Of a DNA stretch of 64,000 bases, positions 52,501 to 61,800 are shown piece after piece. This stretch comes from Flavobacterium cupreum. Lineage in GTDB: Bacteria > Bacteroidota > Bacteroidia > Flavobacteriales > Flavobacteriaceae. Under the pieces are notes generated by a model that made no database searches, was not told where the DNA came from, and saw nothing but the letters and a program-made list of their open reading frames with translations. Location of the stretch: contig NZ_QWDM01000008.1 of the NCBI RefSeq assembly GCF_003996965.1, positions 62,001 to 126,000 of the forward strand, read 5' to 3'. The number at the start of each line of letters is the position of its first letter. The first letter of the stretch is position 1. Both the position numbers and the translations under genes were made by a program.

Positions 52501-54312
52501 TGCGTGGTACCTACCGGAAGTGTAGTTTTAACCGGATTACCTTCTACAGGAACATGGACATTAACAAGATCGCCGGGTGCTGTAGTAACTACAGGAACCG
52601 GAACAGAGATTACCATTTCAGGTCTTGCAGCTAATACAACTTATACCTATACAATAGGAAATGGTACATGTACTTCTGTATCTTCAAATAATATTGTTGT
52701 AAATCAACTGCCTTTATTGGCCACCTGGAATGCAGGATGGACAAATGGGCCGCCAACAATTAATCAGCCTGTTGTTTTTGCGGGAGATTATACATCAGCA
52801 GGAGATTTAAATTCTTGTAGCTGTACCGTAAATTCGGGTGTGAATGTTGTCATTAGTGACGGAAATACCTTAACAGTGACCAATGCGGTGACCGTTACCA
52901 CTGGCGCTACCTTAACTTTCGAAAACAATTCAAGTTTAATGCAGGACAGTGATGTGGTGAATACCGGAGAGATCACATACAAACGTACGAGCTCAATGCG
53001 TCTTTCTGATTTTGAATACTGGTCTTCACCGGTGAAACCTCAGAAATTAGTTGATGTTTCCCCGTTAACGTTATCAGACAAATATTTTGGTTTCAACGGA
53101 GACAACTGGGTAATAACGAGTCCAAACGATGTGATGACCGTAGGTAAGGGATACATTATTCGTGGTCCGCAAACCTATTCCAATACGGTAAGGGCTGATT
53201 TTACGGCTGCTTTTAAAGGGGTTCCGAACAATGGTAACTTATCTGGCGAAACCCTGCAAAAGGACAAATTTTACCTGATCGGTAATCCTTATCCATCGGC
53301 TTTGAGTTCCAATGAATTCCTAAAAGCCAATAGTTTTATAAACGGAACGTTTTATTTCTGGACGCACAATACGCCTTTAACCATTTCAATAAAAGACTAT
53401 GACGCAGACGACTATGCCGTTTTTAATTTAACAGGCGGAGTAGCCACCGAAGGGGCACCAACCGGTGACGATGCCCCGGGCAATAATCCTTTTATCCCTC
53501 AGGGTCACATCGCAGCCGGACAATCCTTTTTTGCCAGTACCAACGATGTGGGAACAGTTGTCTTTACCAACAAAATGAGAGAGGGAGGAGCCAACAACAG
53601 CCAGTTTTTCAAACCCGGTAAACCAGCAAAAGAAGAGAAATCCCGTATCTGGCTTAACATCACCAATGATAAAGGTGCTTTTAAACAAATGCTCGTAGGT
53701 TACATAGACGGAGCAACCAATGGAATTGATAACAGGTATGACGGAGAATCTTTTGATGCCAATCCATATCTTGATTTTTACAGTGTAAACAACAACCTGA
53801 ATTATGTGATCCAGGGACGTGCCCTGCCTTTTACGGACACCGATATCGTTCCTTTAGGCTACCGCAGTACCATTGAGGGTGATTTCACCATTTCGATTCA
53901 GCATACCGACGGGGACTTAGTAAATCAGCCCGTTTACATCGAAGACAAAGCAACCGGTATGATCCATAATCTAAAAAACGGTAAATACACCTTTACAACA
54001 AAGGCAGGAACTTTTACCGATCGTCTGGTATTGCGTTATACGGATAAAACATTGGGAACAGGTGATTTTGAAAACACGGAAAACAACATCCTGATAAGTG
54101 TCAAAAACAAAGCCATCAAAGTGACATCTGCAAAAGAAAACATCAAAGAAGTTACGGTTTACGATATTTCAGGAAAACTGCTTTTCAGCAAAAAGAAAGT
54201 AAGTGCAACTGAATTGCAAATAACAAATTTACAGTCTGCCAATCAGGTTTTACTGGTAAAAGTTATTCTGGACAATGAGCATGCCGTTACGAAGAAAGTT
54301 ATATTTCAATAA
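49585..54312 (+). CDS. T9SS-secreted adhesin with Ig-like tandem repeats
   Basis: A 1575-residue exported protein. The N-terminus has two hydrophobic parts (about 3-21 and 35-47, ending FANAATYY), so the start may instead be the ATG at 49687. Then a repetitive beta-solenoid-like region (about 50-330, many GTL and NSG turns), PKD/Ig-like domains, three Big_2-like tandem repeats of 74 residues (about 733-954, TVNALPTITG...NGCTQTVTV), a GSVVLTGLPSTGTW module, and from about 1120 the T9SS module that is almost identical to the 1036-residue protein. Inferred role: cell-surface adhesion or gliding-related display. Terminator at 54337-54378. Confidence 0.88.
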   Translation: MIKKLLLFVRLLFLPTFSIFSLDSSRGKLSVRAKMFCFALLFCASFANAATYYSGINGTPTDANNVLNWWANTNGTGAHPANFTTGGDIFIVQTGHSMATTAAWAVTGNLQIQTGGTLSVAAFDITISGTTSITGSLVHSSNTGTKTYVGLVTINSGGLWNNSSNVGVIFRGGITNNGTFTSGSGVQTFNTNNQSLTGILSINRVTVTGVSLTNTNTLNVATALAGTGTLINSGTLNIGASTVGITTLTATAAGNTVNYTGAAQTIKSTSYYNLTFTGSGTKVFGGTTVATSNFINVAKGVQLDLSANNNHTARVLILGGIGPLISTWGAQGSGAANTTDTYFTNTNYGRIIVSGSGTFDPVIDSNYASYTKGVSGKLNASYVENASPVPVLTAPNGTVFINADFASYGTPAGTAPNFTLGTCNAFNSRTVATDVFLGNTTATIPATNATFGDPCVSIVKRLSVVATYTEPICINTSPGIITGSPPTGGNGTYTYLWEVSTTSAVSGYTAAPGTNNAKDYTPGNLTTTSWFRRTVYSGLYASETIVIVQVNNAPVAPTAIANTAFCAGSATTLTVSGGSTGGNGGYAQWYTGSCGGTFVGSGDSITVTPTAPTTYYVRYQNGCTTTACFSKLIEATVSITAAAATTPVCYNASAIQTTPLAYSATTGTPTTYSIAWNAAPTNSFVAVANAPLPASNISVSVPAGTNPGVYTGRLTVRNAAGTCVSLQNTFTVTVNALPTITGTANVCIGSTTQLTGSATPNVTIPWTSGTPAVATVDNSGLVTGVAAGTSVITYRNSNGCTQTVTVTVNALPTITGNANVCIGSTTQLTGSATPNATTPWSSGTPAVATVDNTGLVTGVAPGTSVITYRNANGCTQTVTVTVIPFPTIFGTPFVCVGSITQLTGSATPHSTTPWTSSTPSVAVVSNTGLVIGVSQGTSFITFRNSNGCTQTIPVTVNPQPAAPIVGTITQPTCVVPTGSVVLTGLPSTGTWTLTRSPGAVVTTGTGTEITISGLAANTTYTYTIGNGTCTSVSSNNIVVNQLPLLATWNAGWTNGPPTINQPVVFAGDYTSAGDLNSCSCTVNSGVNVVISDGNTLTVTNAVTVTTGATLTFENNSSLMQDSDVVNTGEITYKRTSSMRLSDFEYWSSPVKPQKLVDVSPLTLSDKYFGFNGDNWVITSPNDVMTVGKGYIIRGPQTYSNTVRADFTAAFKGVPNNGNLSGETLQKDKFYLIGNPYPSALSSNEFLKANSFINGTFYFWTHNTPLTISIKDYDADDYAVFNLTGGVATEGAPTGDDAPGNNPFIPQGHIAAGQSFFASTNDVGTVVFTNKMREGGANNSQFFKPGKPAKEEKSRIWLNITNDKGAFKQMLVGYIDGATNGIDNRYDGESFDANPYLDFYSVNNNLNYVIQGRALPFTDTDIVPLGYRSTIEGDFTISIQHTDGDLVNQPVYIEDKATGMIHNLKNGKYTFTTKAGTFTDRLVLRYTDKTLGTGDFENTENNILISVKNKAIKVTSAKENIKEVTVYDISGKLLFSKKKVSATELQITNLQSANQVLLVKVILDNEHAVTKKVIFQ
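51781..52446 (+). repeat. Three tandem 222-bp repeats
   Basis: Units start at 51781, 52003 and 52225, each exactly 222 bp (74 codons), encoding Big_2-like Ig domains. The first two are closest; the third has diverged more (IPFPTIFGTPFVC). Confidence 0.92.
52942..54312 (+). repeat. Inverted near-identical tract, right copy (1371 bp)
   Basis: Partner of 40926-42296 in inverted orientation, same length with no indels. Similarity drops abruptly before 52942 and, after the stop codon, continues only at a lower level through the terminator. Confidence 0.95.
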
Positions 54313-54336
54313 GATATAAACATTTCGTTTATCTAT

Positions 54337-54378
54337 AAAAAAAAATCCATTTGCTTAAGCAAATGGATTTTTTTTTTG
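54337..54378 (+). terminator. Terminator of the 1575-residue adhesin gene
   Basis: Perfect stem AAATCCATTTGC with its complement and T10. Homologous to the terminator at 40861-40897. Confidence 0.9.
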
Positions 54379-54479
54379 GTCTTTTTCCAAATTTAATTAA
54401 AGAAAATATCCCCTGAAGTGGGTATTGTGACATAGGCAGAAGATTAATAAATTGCAGTAAAAATCTTATAATTTATTCA

Positions 54480-57400
54480 ATGTATTCTTTTTTGATCAGA
54501 AAAATATTTTTTTCATTACTGGCAATTAGCTTTTTCAATACCGGACTATATGCACAGCAAGGAAAAACAGACCCAACCTTCAATACAACAGACAACGGGA
54601 CAATCGGTGACGGATTTGATAATACCGTACGAACCTTATCTTTACAATCTGATGAAAAACTCATTGTTGGCGGGGATTATCTCAACTTAAACGGAATATC
54701 ATCACCGTATCTCACCCGTCTGAATGTGGACGGTTCAATTGATGAGAGCTTTACTACAGGAACGGGTTTTAACGGAAAAGTCTACAGCTGTTGTATACTG
54801 CCGGATAGAAAGATTGTTATTGGAGGAAGTTTTACCGCTTATAATGGCGGAAGTTCAGGAAGACTGATCCGTTTAAATACGGATGGCTCACAGGATACGT
54901 CGTTCAATACAACAATTGGGGCAACAAACGGAATTATTTATAAAGTCTGTCCGCAAACCGACGGAAAAATTATCCTTGTCGGAAGTTTCACAAAATACAA
55001 TAATGTTACAGTCAACAGAATTGCCCGCATTTTACCGGATGGAGCTTTAGATACTTCATTTACTACAGGAACAGGTTCGTCTTTAACCATCACTAATGTT
55101 GAAATTTTAGAAGATGATAAAATTCTGCTGACTGGAAATTTTACTGCTTTTAACGGAATTGCAGCCAATAGAATTGTTCGCTTGTATCCTGATGGAAGTG
55201 TGGATCAGAGTTTTAATATTGGAACGGCTTTTAATGATGATGTAAACGCAATAGCAGTACAGTCAGATGGTAAAATTATCTTAGGTGGAAAATTTACGGC
55301 TTATAACGAAATTACTGCCAACAGAATTATTCGGCTACATCCGGACGGAACTCCTGATACTGCTTTTCTTTCAGGTTCAGGTTTGAGTAAAGACGCTGTT
55401 CAGGTCATCAGAATTGATGCTTCCGGGACTATTACCGTTGGAGGATCATTCAATGGTTTTTATAATAATACTGAGGTCAGCCGCCTGTTCTTTTTAAATC
55501 AGGATGGAACTCTGAAGACTGATTTTTATACCGGTTCAGGTCCTGAGTCGGCATCAGTCCTGGCGCTGGAAAACAGTACGGACGGCTCCTGGTATATCGG
55601 AGGATCATTCTCCGTTTTTGATGGTCAGAATCAGGGGCGAATAGCCAGAATTAATGCAGATGGAGAGTATGACACAGGTTATTTGTCTGCCGGAATCGGT
55701 TTTAATAATTCTGTTTTAAAAGTTTTAGCATTAGAAAATAAACAGACAATGGTGTTTGGGAATTTCAATAAATTCAATGGAACAGATTCTTCAAAAATTG
55801 CAAGGCTTCTGGAAAATGGTACCCTGGACGATACTTTTAATTTCGGTCAGCAAGGGGCAAATAATGTTATAAAAACAGCGGTTCTGCAAGTTGATGGTAA
55901 AATCGTTTTTGCGGGAAATTTTACCAAATACAACGGACTGATTTCTAATAGAATCGCACGTATTTTAGCTGACGGAACTATTGATGCGAACTTCAATATC
56001 GGTTCGGGCTTCAATAATCAGGTATATGCAATGGCAATTCAGCCGGATCAAAAGATTATCGTAGGCGGTAATTTCAGTTCATATAATAATGCACCCGCTA
56101 ACAGAATAATCAGGTTACTGCCAGATGGTGTGCCAGATGCCGGCTTTAAGGTTGGCCTCGGTGCTGATGCAATTATTGACGTGATCTTAATTCAACCCGA
56201 TGGTAAACTATTGGTTGCAGGACGATTTACATCTTTTGATAATCAGATCATACCGGGTTTAGTACGGCTGAATAGCGATGGAAGTATAGATGCGGGTTTC
56301 AATACAGGAATGGGTTTTGATAAAAATGTATATGCACTGGCTTTACAGTCAGACCAGAAAATAATTGTTGGAGGGTCTTTCCTGCTGTACAACGGTATTC
56401 CTCAAAAACGGATTCTCAGATTACATCCAAACGGGGATTTAGACACTACATTTGATTCAGGCACCGGCTTTAGTAAAGGAGATGTTTTAACTGTTCTTGT
56501 ACAGCCCGATGATCGCATTTTGGCAGGCGGAACTTTCTCGGGCACATATAAAACGAAACCTTCTTTAAGAATTATCAGGTTATTAAAGACAGGTGAAAGG
56601 GATAGTGGTTTTCAGGCAGCTTTAAACAATAAATTGCATACCATGACCTTTACAGCTGATCGTAAACTGATGATTGGAGGAGATTTTAATTCTGTTTCCG
56701 GAGTATCCAAACATAGAATTGCACGCCTGAAGATCTGCCTTGAAAAAACAGTCTGGGATGGTGTTTCATGGTCAAATGGCTTTCCATCACGAGGAAAAGA
56801 AGTTGTTTTCACAGAAGATTATGCAAACCTGACAACAACCAATAGTTGCAGTTGCACCATTAACGAAGGAAAAACGGTTAATCTTTTAAGTGGAAATACT
56901 TTAGAAATTCAATTTGACTATAGTGGTCTGGGAACTTTGATCTTACATGATACAGCCAGTTTGTATCAGGATGATGATGAGATTATCAACAGTGGAACCG
57001 TACATGTTATAAGAAAATCGTCTCCTGTTTTAAAATTTGATTATACCTATTGGTCTTCTCCTGTAGCAAATCAAAGATTGATTGATGTTTCCCCAAAGAC
57101 CTTAGCAGATAAGTTTTTCTCCTTTAATTATCTACTGGGAGACTGGACTATTGAAAATCCGGCAGACCCCATGGTTTTGGGCAAAGGATATATTATTCGT
57201 GGTCCTCAGGATTTTTCAGTTGTAGCTGCATCTAAGTTTGAAGCCCTATTTAAAGGCATTCCCAATAATGGAAAAATTACTTTGAATATGGGAGATAAGG
57301 ATACTTTTAATTTGATTGGAAATCCTTATCCGTCGGCTATTAATGCAGATTTATTTTTAGACGAAAATCGTGAAAACATTAAAGGAACCCTGTATTTCTG

Positions 57401-58349
57401 GACACATAATACGCCAATTAATAACTACGAGTATGCTTCAGATGACTATGCAATTTACAATTTACTGGGAGGCACAGGGACAAGAGCGGCCTTATCACCC
57501 GGAGTAAATGAAACCATACCGGATGGAACAATTGCGTCCGGACAGGCATTTTTTGCCATGAGTAAAAATGCGGGAATTGTGGAGTTTAATAACAGTATCC
57601 GAATTATGGGCAGGAACTCAACTTTTTTTAAGTCGGATATAAAGAATAAAAAAACCGAAAAACCAGCAATTGAAAAACATCGTATCTGGCTCGACCTTGA
57701 GAATTCGAAAGGTGTTTTTAAACAAATCCTGATTGGTTATATTCAGGGAGCATCTGATTTGACACCCGATAATTATAATGCCGAATCTCTTAAAGGAAAT
57801 GAATATGTAGATTTTTATAGTATTCTTGAAAATAAAAATCTTGCAATTCACGGCTCAGTTATGCCCTTTAAAGTATCAGATTCTGCTGCAATCGGATATG
57901 ATACAGCCGTTGAAGGAAACTTTACTATCCGAATAGATCATGTTGATGGACTATTTGAAAACCGGAATGTTTACATCGAAGATAAAATTTTAAAGGTAAT
58001 CCATAATTTAAAGGATAGTCCATACTCATTCAGTACTTCCAGGGGTACTTTTAAGGAGCGCTTTTTAATACATTATAACGACAAGAGTTTAAAAAGTAAA
58101 AATTTCGAAAAATCTGAAGATCCCGTTTTTATATCCGTAAAAAATGGATCTGTACTAATAAAATCAACAAAAGAAAAAATGAAGGAGATTGAAATTTTTG
58201 ATATCTCGGGTAAGCTTGTTTACACGAAAAAGGCCATTAATGAATCAGAGTTTCATTTGTCCAATTTACAATTAAGCCACCAGATTTTTCTTTTGAAAAT
58301 TACTTTCGAAAATAATAACAGGATTGTCCGAAAATTTTTACTGCAATAA
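54480..58349 (+). CDS. T9SS-secreted delta-60 repeat protein
   Basis: A 1289-residue exported protein: signal peptide to about 25 (GLYAQQ), then 14 delta-60-type repeats of about 50 residues (about 45-750; typical unit QPDQKIIVGGNFSSYN then RIIRLLPDG), a short linker with CSCTINEGKTV, and from about 860 the shared T9SS module (YWSSPV, YPSAIN, IWLDLENSKGVFKQ), ending FDISGKLVYTKK. Delta-60 repeats probably form beta propellers. Its module is the most diverged of the five. The substrate or partner is unknown. A hairpin follows at 58396-58444. Confidence 0.88.
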   Translation: MYSFLIRKIFFSLLAISFFNTGLYAQQGKTDPTFNTTDNGTIGDGFDNTVRTLSLQSDEKLIVGGDYLNLNGISSPYLTRLNVDGSIDESFTTGTGFNGKVYSCCILPDRKIVIGGSFTAYNGGSSGRLIRLNTDGSQDTSFNTTIGATNGIIYKVCPQTDGKIILVGSFTKYNNVTVNRIARILPDGALDTSFTTGTGSSLTITNVEILEDDKILLTGNFTAFNGIAANRIVRLYPDGSVDQSFNIGTAFNDDVNAIAVQSDGKIILGGKFTAYNEITANRIIRLHPDGTPDTAFLSGSGLSKDAVQVIRIDASGTITVGGSFNGFYNNTEVSRLFFLNQDGTLKTDFYTGSGPESASVLALENSTDGSWYIGGSFSVFDGQNQGRIARINADGEYDTGYLSAGIGFNNSVLKVLALENKQTMVFGNFNKFNGTDSSKIARLLENGTLDDTFNFGQQGANNVIKTAVLQVDGKIVFAGNFTKYNGLISNRIARILADGTIDANFNIGSGFNNQVYAMAIQPDQKIIVGGNFSSYNNAPANRIIRLLPDGVPDAGFKVGLGADAIIDVILIQPDGKLLVAGRFTSFDNQIIPGLVRLNSDGSIDAGFNTGMGFDKNVYALALQSDQKIIVGGSFLLYNGIPQKRILRLHPNGDLDTTFDSGTGFSKGDVLTVLVQPDDRILAGGTFSGTYKTKPSLRIIRLLKTGERDSGFQAALNNKLHTMTFTADRKLMIGGDFNSVSGVSKHRIARLKICLEKTVWDGVSWSNGFPSRGKEVVFTEDYANLTTTNSCSCTINEGKTVNLLSGNTLEIQFDYSGLGTLILHDTASLYQDDDEIINSGTVHVIRKSSPVLKFDYTYWSSPVANQRLIDVSPKTLADKFFSFNYLLGDWTIENPADPMVLGKGYIIRGPQDFSVVAASKFEALFKGIPNNGKITLNMGDKDTFNLIGNPYPSAINADLFLDENRENIKGTLYFWTHNTPINNYEYASDDYAIYNLLGGTGTRAALSPGVNETIPDGTIASGQAFFAMSKNAGIVEFNNSIRIMGRNSTFFKSDIKNKKTEKPAIEKHRIWLDLENSKGVFKQILIGYIQGASDLTPDNYNAESLKGNEYVDFYSILENKNLAIHGSVMPFKVSDSAAIGYDTAVEGNFTIRIDHVDGLFENRNVYIEDKILKVIHNLKDSPYSFSTSRGTFKERFLIHYNDKSLKSKNFEKSEDPVFISVKNGSVLIKSTKEKMKEIEIFDISGKLVYTKKAINESEFHLSNLQLSHQIFLLKITFENNNRIVRKFLLQ

Positions 58350-58877
58350 TTAAGGGTTATTATTTTATTGGGCCACAACGTTGATTTTAAATAAAGAAAA
58401 GTGTTTTTAACTTCATTCAGAATGTTAAAACAGCACTCTTTTTCCTGATGAAATTACAAATTATGCCGTTTTAGGTATGCAGTCTGGCAGGCATGTCAAA
58501 AAACGCTTTTCGCTTCTAATCCTATATTTTACAGGCTAATTAGCTTGTTTTTAGTAGTGTATAAAATGCATAAGTGTTAAATTCTTACATTTTATATTGA
58601 AATATTTAATTTTCATGTAAATAAAATCGTACCTTGTTGTAATGCTTGTACAACTAACGTACTTATAAGCCAGATAGTACATTTTATTCTGTTTTTATTC
58701 GCCAAAATATAGATTACAATTTTTAAATACCACTAAATAAAAAAGCAGCATTTTTATTATTCTTATTTTATAAATGCATTTTTTAATCCTTTATTTTTTA
58801 TGGTATTTAGAATTTAATGTTACCAGACCTCCCCCATTGTTTGGTGTTAATTTTTTCTTTTTAACTTAAAAATTAGT
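58350..58877. other. Intergenic region upstream of the glycine-rich T9SS gene
   Basis: 528 bases, AT-rich. The left end has a probable terminator (58396-58444). No exact TAnnTTTG promoter was found; TACCTTGT (near 58632) and TACATTTT (near 58678) are poor matches. No gene was seen. Confidence 0.6.
58396..58444 (+). terminator. Probable terminator of the delta-60 gene
   Basis: The imperfect stem AAGTGTTTTTAAC against GTTAAAACAGCACTCTT, followed by TTTCC. Confidence 0.55.
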
Positions 58878-61800
58878 GTGATGAAAAAAAAATTACCAGC
58901 TTTCGTGTCTCTGTTTTCCATGTGTTATTTTTCTCAAAGGAATCTGCATTATCCTGAAATTTCATTTTTTAAGGCAAAACTTTCCGCTTTGTTTTTATTT
59001 GTTTTTGCATCTTCCCTGGCGCAGAACATATCAAATACGTATATAACTAATACGTCAGTATTTGTTCCTCCGGGATTAAGTACGATGACTGTTCATGCCT
59101 GGGGGGCCGGAGGAGCCGGGGGAGGTTCTGGTGTTCCCGGAGGAGGTTTCGGAAGAGGTGGCGCAGGTGGTGGGGGTGGAGCATATGCGACCGCTACAAT
59201 TTCAGTTTCAACCCTAAACAATACCAATATAAATGCAGTTGTAGGAGCAACAACGACAGGTACAACCGGTAATGGCGCTAATGGCGCCAGCTCAACAATT
59301 ACAGGTTTTGAATCTGTAATTTTAGCAGTTGGAGGATCAGGTGGTACCGCAAATACGGCAGGTGGTACACCGACCGGCGGTACGGGAGGTCAGGCTTCTG
59401 CCTCAATTGGTAACCCCGCTACAAAGGCTTCAGGCGGAAACGGTGATCCTGGGGGAACTTCGCTACTAAGTCTTTTATTTTCTTCCGGTAAAGGAGGAGC
59501 CGGTGCGGCACCGGGAGGAGGAGCCGGCGGAGCTGGTATTGCTAGTGTAGTTTTAGGAGTAAATAGTGTTGGTAATCCAGGTGCAGGCCCCGGCGGCGGC
59601 GACGGCGGCGCAATGACGGCAGGTACAGGAGGACCATTGGCCGGAGGTGCAGGTGCCCACGGACAAATCAGAATTGACTATACTTGCCCAACATACAGTA
59701 TTACCGGAATCTCAGCTGCGAATGCCTGTACTTCAGCAGGAACTTCTGTGGTCACACTAACAGGAAGTGCTGCTTCTTTACCAGTAGGTACCTATACCGT
59801 AACTTATAATCGCAGTAATCCATCAGGTACTGCACTCACGGCAACTTTGACAGTTGCTGTGGCAGGAACAGGGACTTTTACTGCAGTTGGTTTAACTGTT
59901 GCAGGTACACCTGCTATTACGGTGACAAATCTGGCAGCAGGACCATGTACATCAACAATAGGATCAAACAATATCGGAAATGTAACTGTTTTTGGACCAA
60001 CGGCTGGAGGAGCTGTAACGGGTACTTCACCAATTTGCTCCGGGGCAACGAGTGGTCTTTTAACCTTAAGTGGTCATACCGGAACAATCTTAAATTGGGA
60101 GTCATCAGTTAGTCCATTTTCCTCATGGACCAATATTAATCATACTACTGCAACGTATACTTCGGGTCCTCTAACAGCTACTACTCAGTTCAGGGCTATC
60201 GTTCAAAATGGCCCATGTGCTTCCGTAGCTTCGACTCCTGTAACGATAACGGTAAATCCGCTCCCGCAGGGAAGTTTGACGGCCAATGGTCCATTTTGTG
60301 CAATAGGTGCAGGACAACTGACTTTTACCGCAACCGCCGGAACAGGTCCTTATACAATTGTGTACAAAGAAAATGGCGGAGCTGATCGTACGGCAACCAA
60401 TGTTTCGAGCGGAACCACTTTTGCACCATTCACCACTCCGGTTATTGCTTCAACAACCTATACTTTGGTTTCTGTTACCGGAGCAAATACTTGTGTAAGA
60501 AATAGTGCATTTACCTTAGGTACTGCAACTATAACCGTAAACCCGCTGCCGCAGGGAAGTTTGACAGCCAACGGACCATTTTGCGAAACAGGAGCAGGGC
60601 AACTGACCTTTACGGCAACAGCCGGCACAGGACCTTATACCATAGTCTACAAAGAAAATGGCGGAGCTGATCGTACAGCAACCAATGTTACGAGCGGAAC
60701 CCCTTTTGCACCATTCACCACTCCGGTTATTGCTTCAACTACTTATACTTTGGTTTCGGTTACCGGAGCAAATACTTGTGTAAGAAGTAGTGCATTTACC
60801 GTTGGTTCTGCAATGATAACCGTAAACCCCCTGCCACAGGGAAGTTTGACGGCCAATGGCCCTTTATGTGAAACAGGAGCAGGACAACTGACCTTTACGG
60901 CAACAGCCGGTACGGGACCTTATACCATAGTTTACAAAGAAAATGGCGGAGCAAACCAAACGGCAACAAATGTTACAAGCGGAGTTCCTTTTGCAACATT
61001 CACCACTCCGGTTATTGCCTCCACTACTTATACTTTGGTTTCGGTTACCGGAGCAAATACTTGTGTAAGAAGTAGTGCATTCACAGGAAGTTCTGCAACG
61101 ATAACCGTAAATTCGCTCCCGCAGGGAAGTCTGACGGCTAATGGTCCATTTTGTGGAACAGGAGCGGGGCAGCTGACTTTTACGGCAACAGCCGGCACAG
61201 GGCCTTATACCATCGTCTACAAAGAAAATGGCGGAGCGAACCAAACGGCAACAAATATTACCAGTGGTGCTGCTTTTGCAACGTTTACGACTCCAGTCAT
61301 TTCTTCAACAACCTATACTTTGGTTTCTGTTACAGGATCGAATAGTTGTGCCAGAAGTTCTGCTTTTACGGGTGGTTCTGCAACAATTACAATTAATCCG
61401 ATACCAGGTACTCCAATAAACAGCGGACTTACACAACCAACCTGTGCAATTCAGACCGGTACTTTAGTTTTATCAGGATTGCCTAATATAAGCAGTTATA
61501 CAATTGTACAAAGCGGATCTTCTGCAAACAATTATACAGGAGGTAGTGGTCCTGATCCAACAACTTATGTCGTTACAGGGCTTGCAGCAGGAACCTATAG
61601 TTTTACGGTTCAATATGCGGGCAGCTGTCTTTCGCCATCTTTGTCTAATATCACGGTAAATCCTCTTATAACCAATACGTACACTACTATTGGAGGCTGG
61701 TCAAACGGAACACCGACAATAAATCAGAATGTTGTTTTTGCTGATAATTATAGTGTAACCGGAGATTTAAACAGCTACACCTGTAAAGTAAATCCCGGAG

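Noticed and set aside
51762..52616. Two long minus-strand frames opposite the Ig repeats of the adhesin
   Set aside because: They mirror the 222-bp tandem repeats and valine-rich antisense composition; the plus frame is clearly the coding one.
40926..54312. Site-specific invertible phase-variation switch
   Set aside because: No invertase or recombinase gene and no short recombination sites were seen; only homologous recombination between long copies is supported.
51781..61391. Tandem repeats as possible CRISPR arrays
   Set aside because: Units are 222 and 285 bp, in frame and coding; no spacers and no cas genes.
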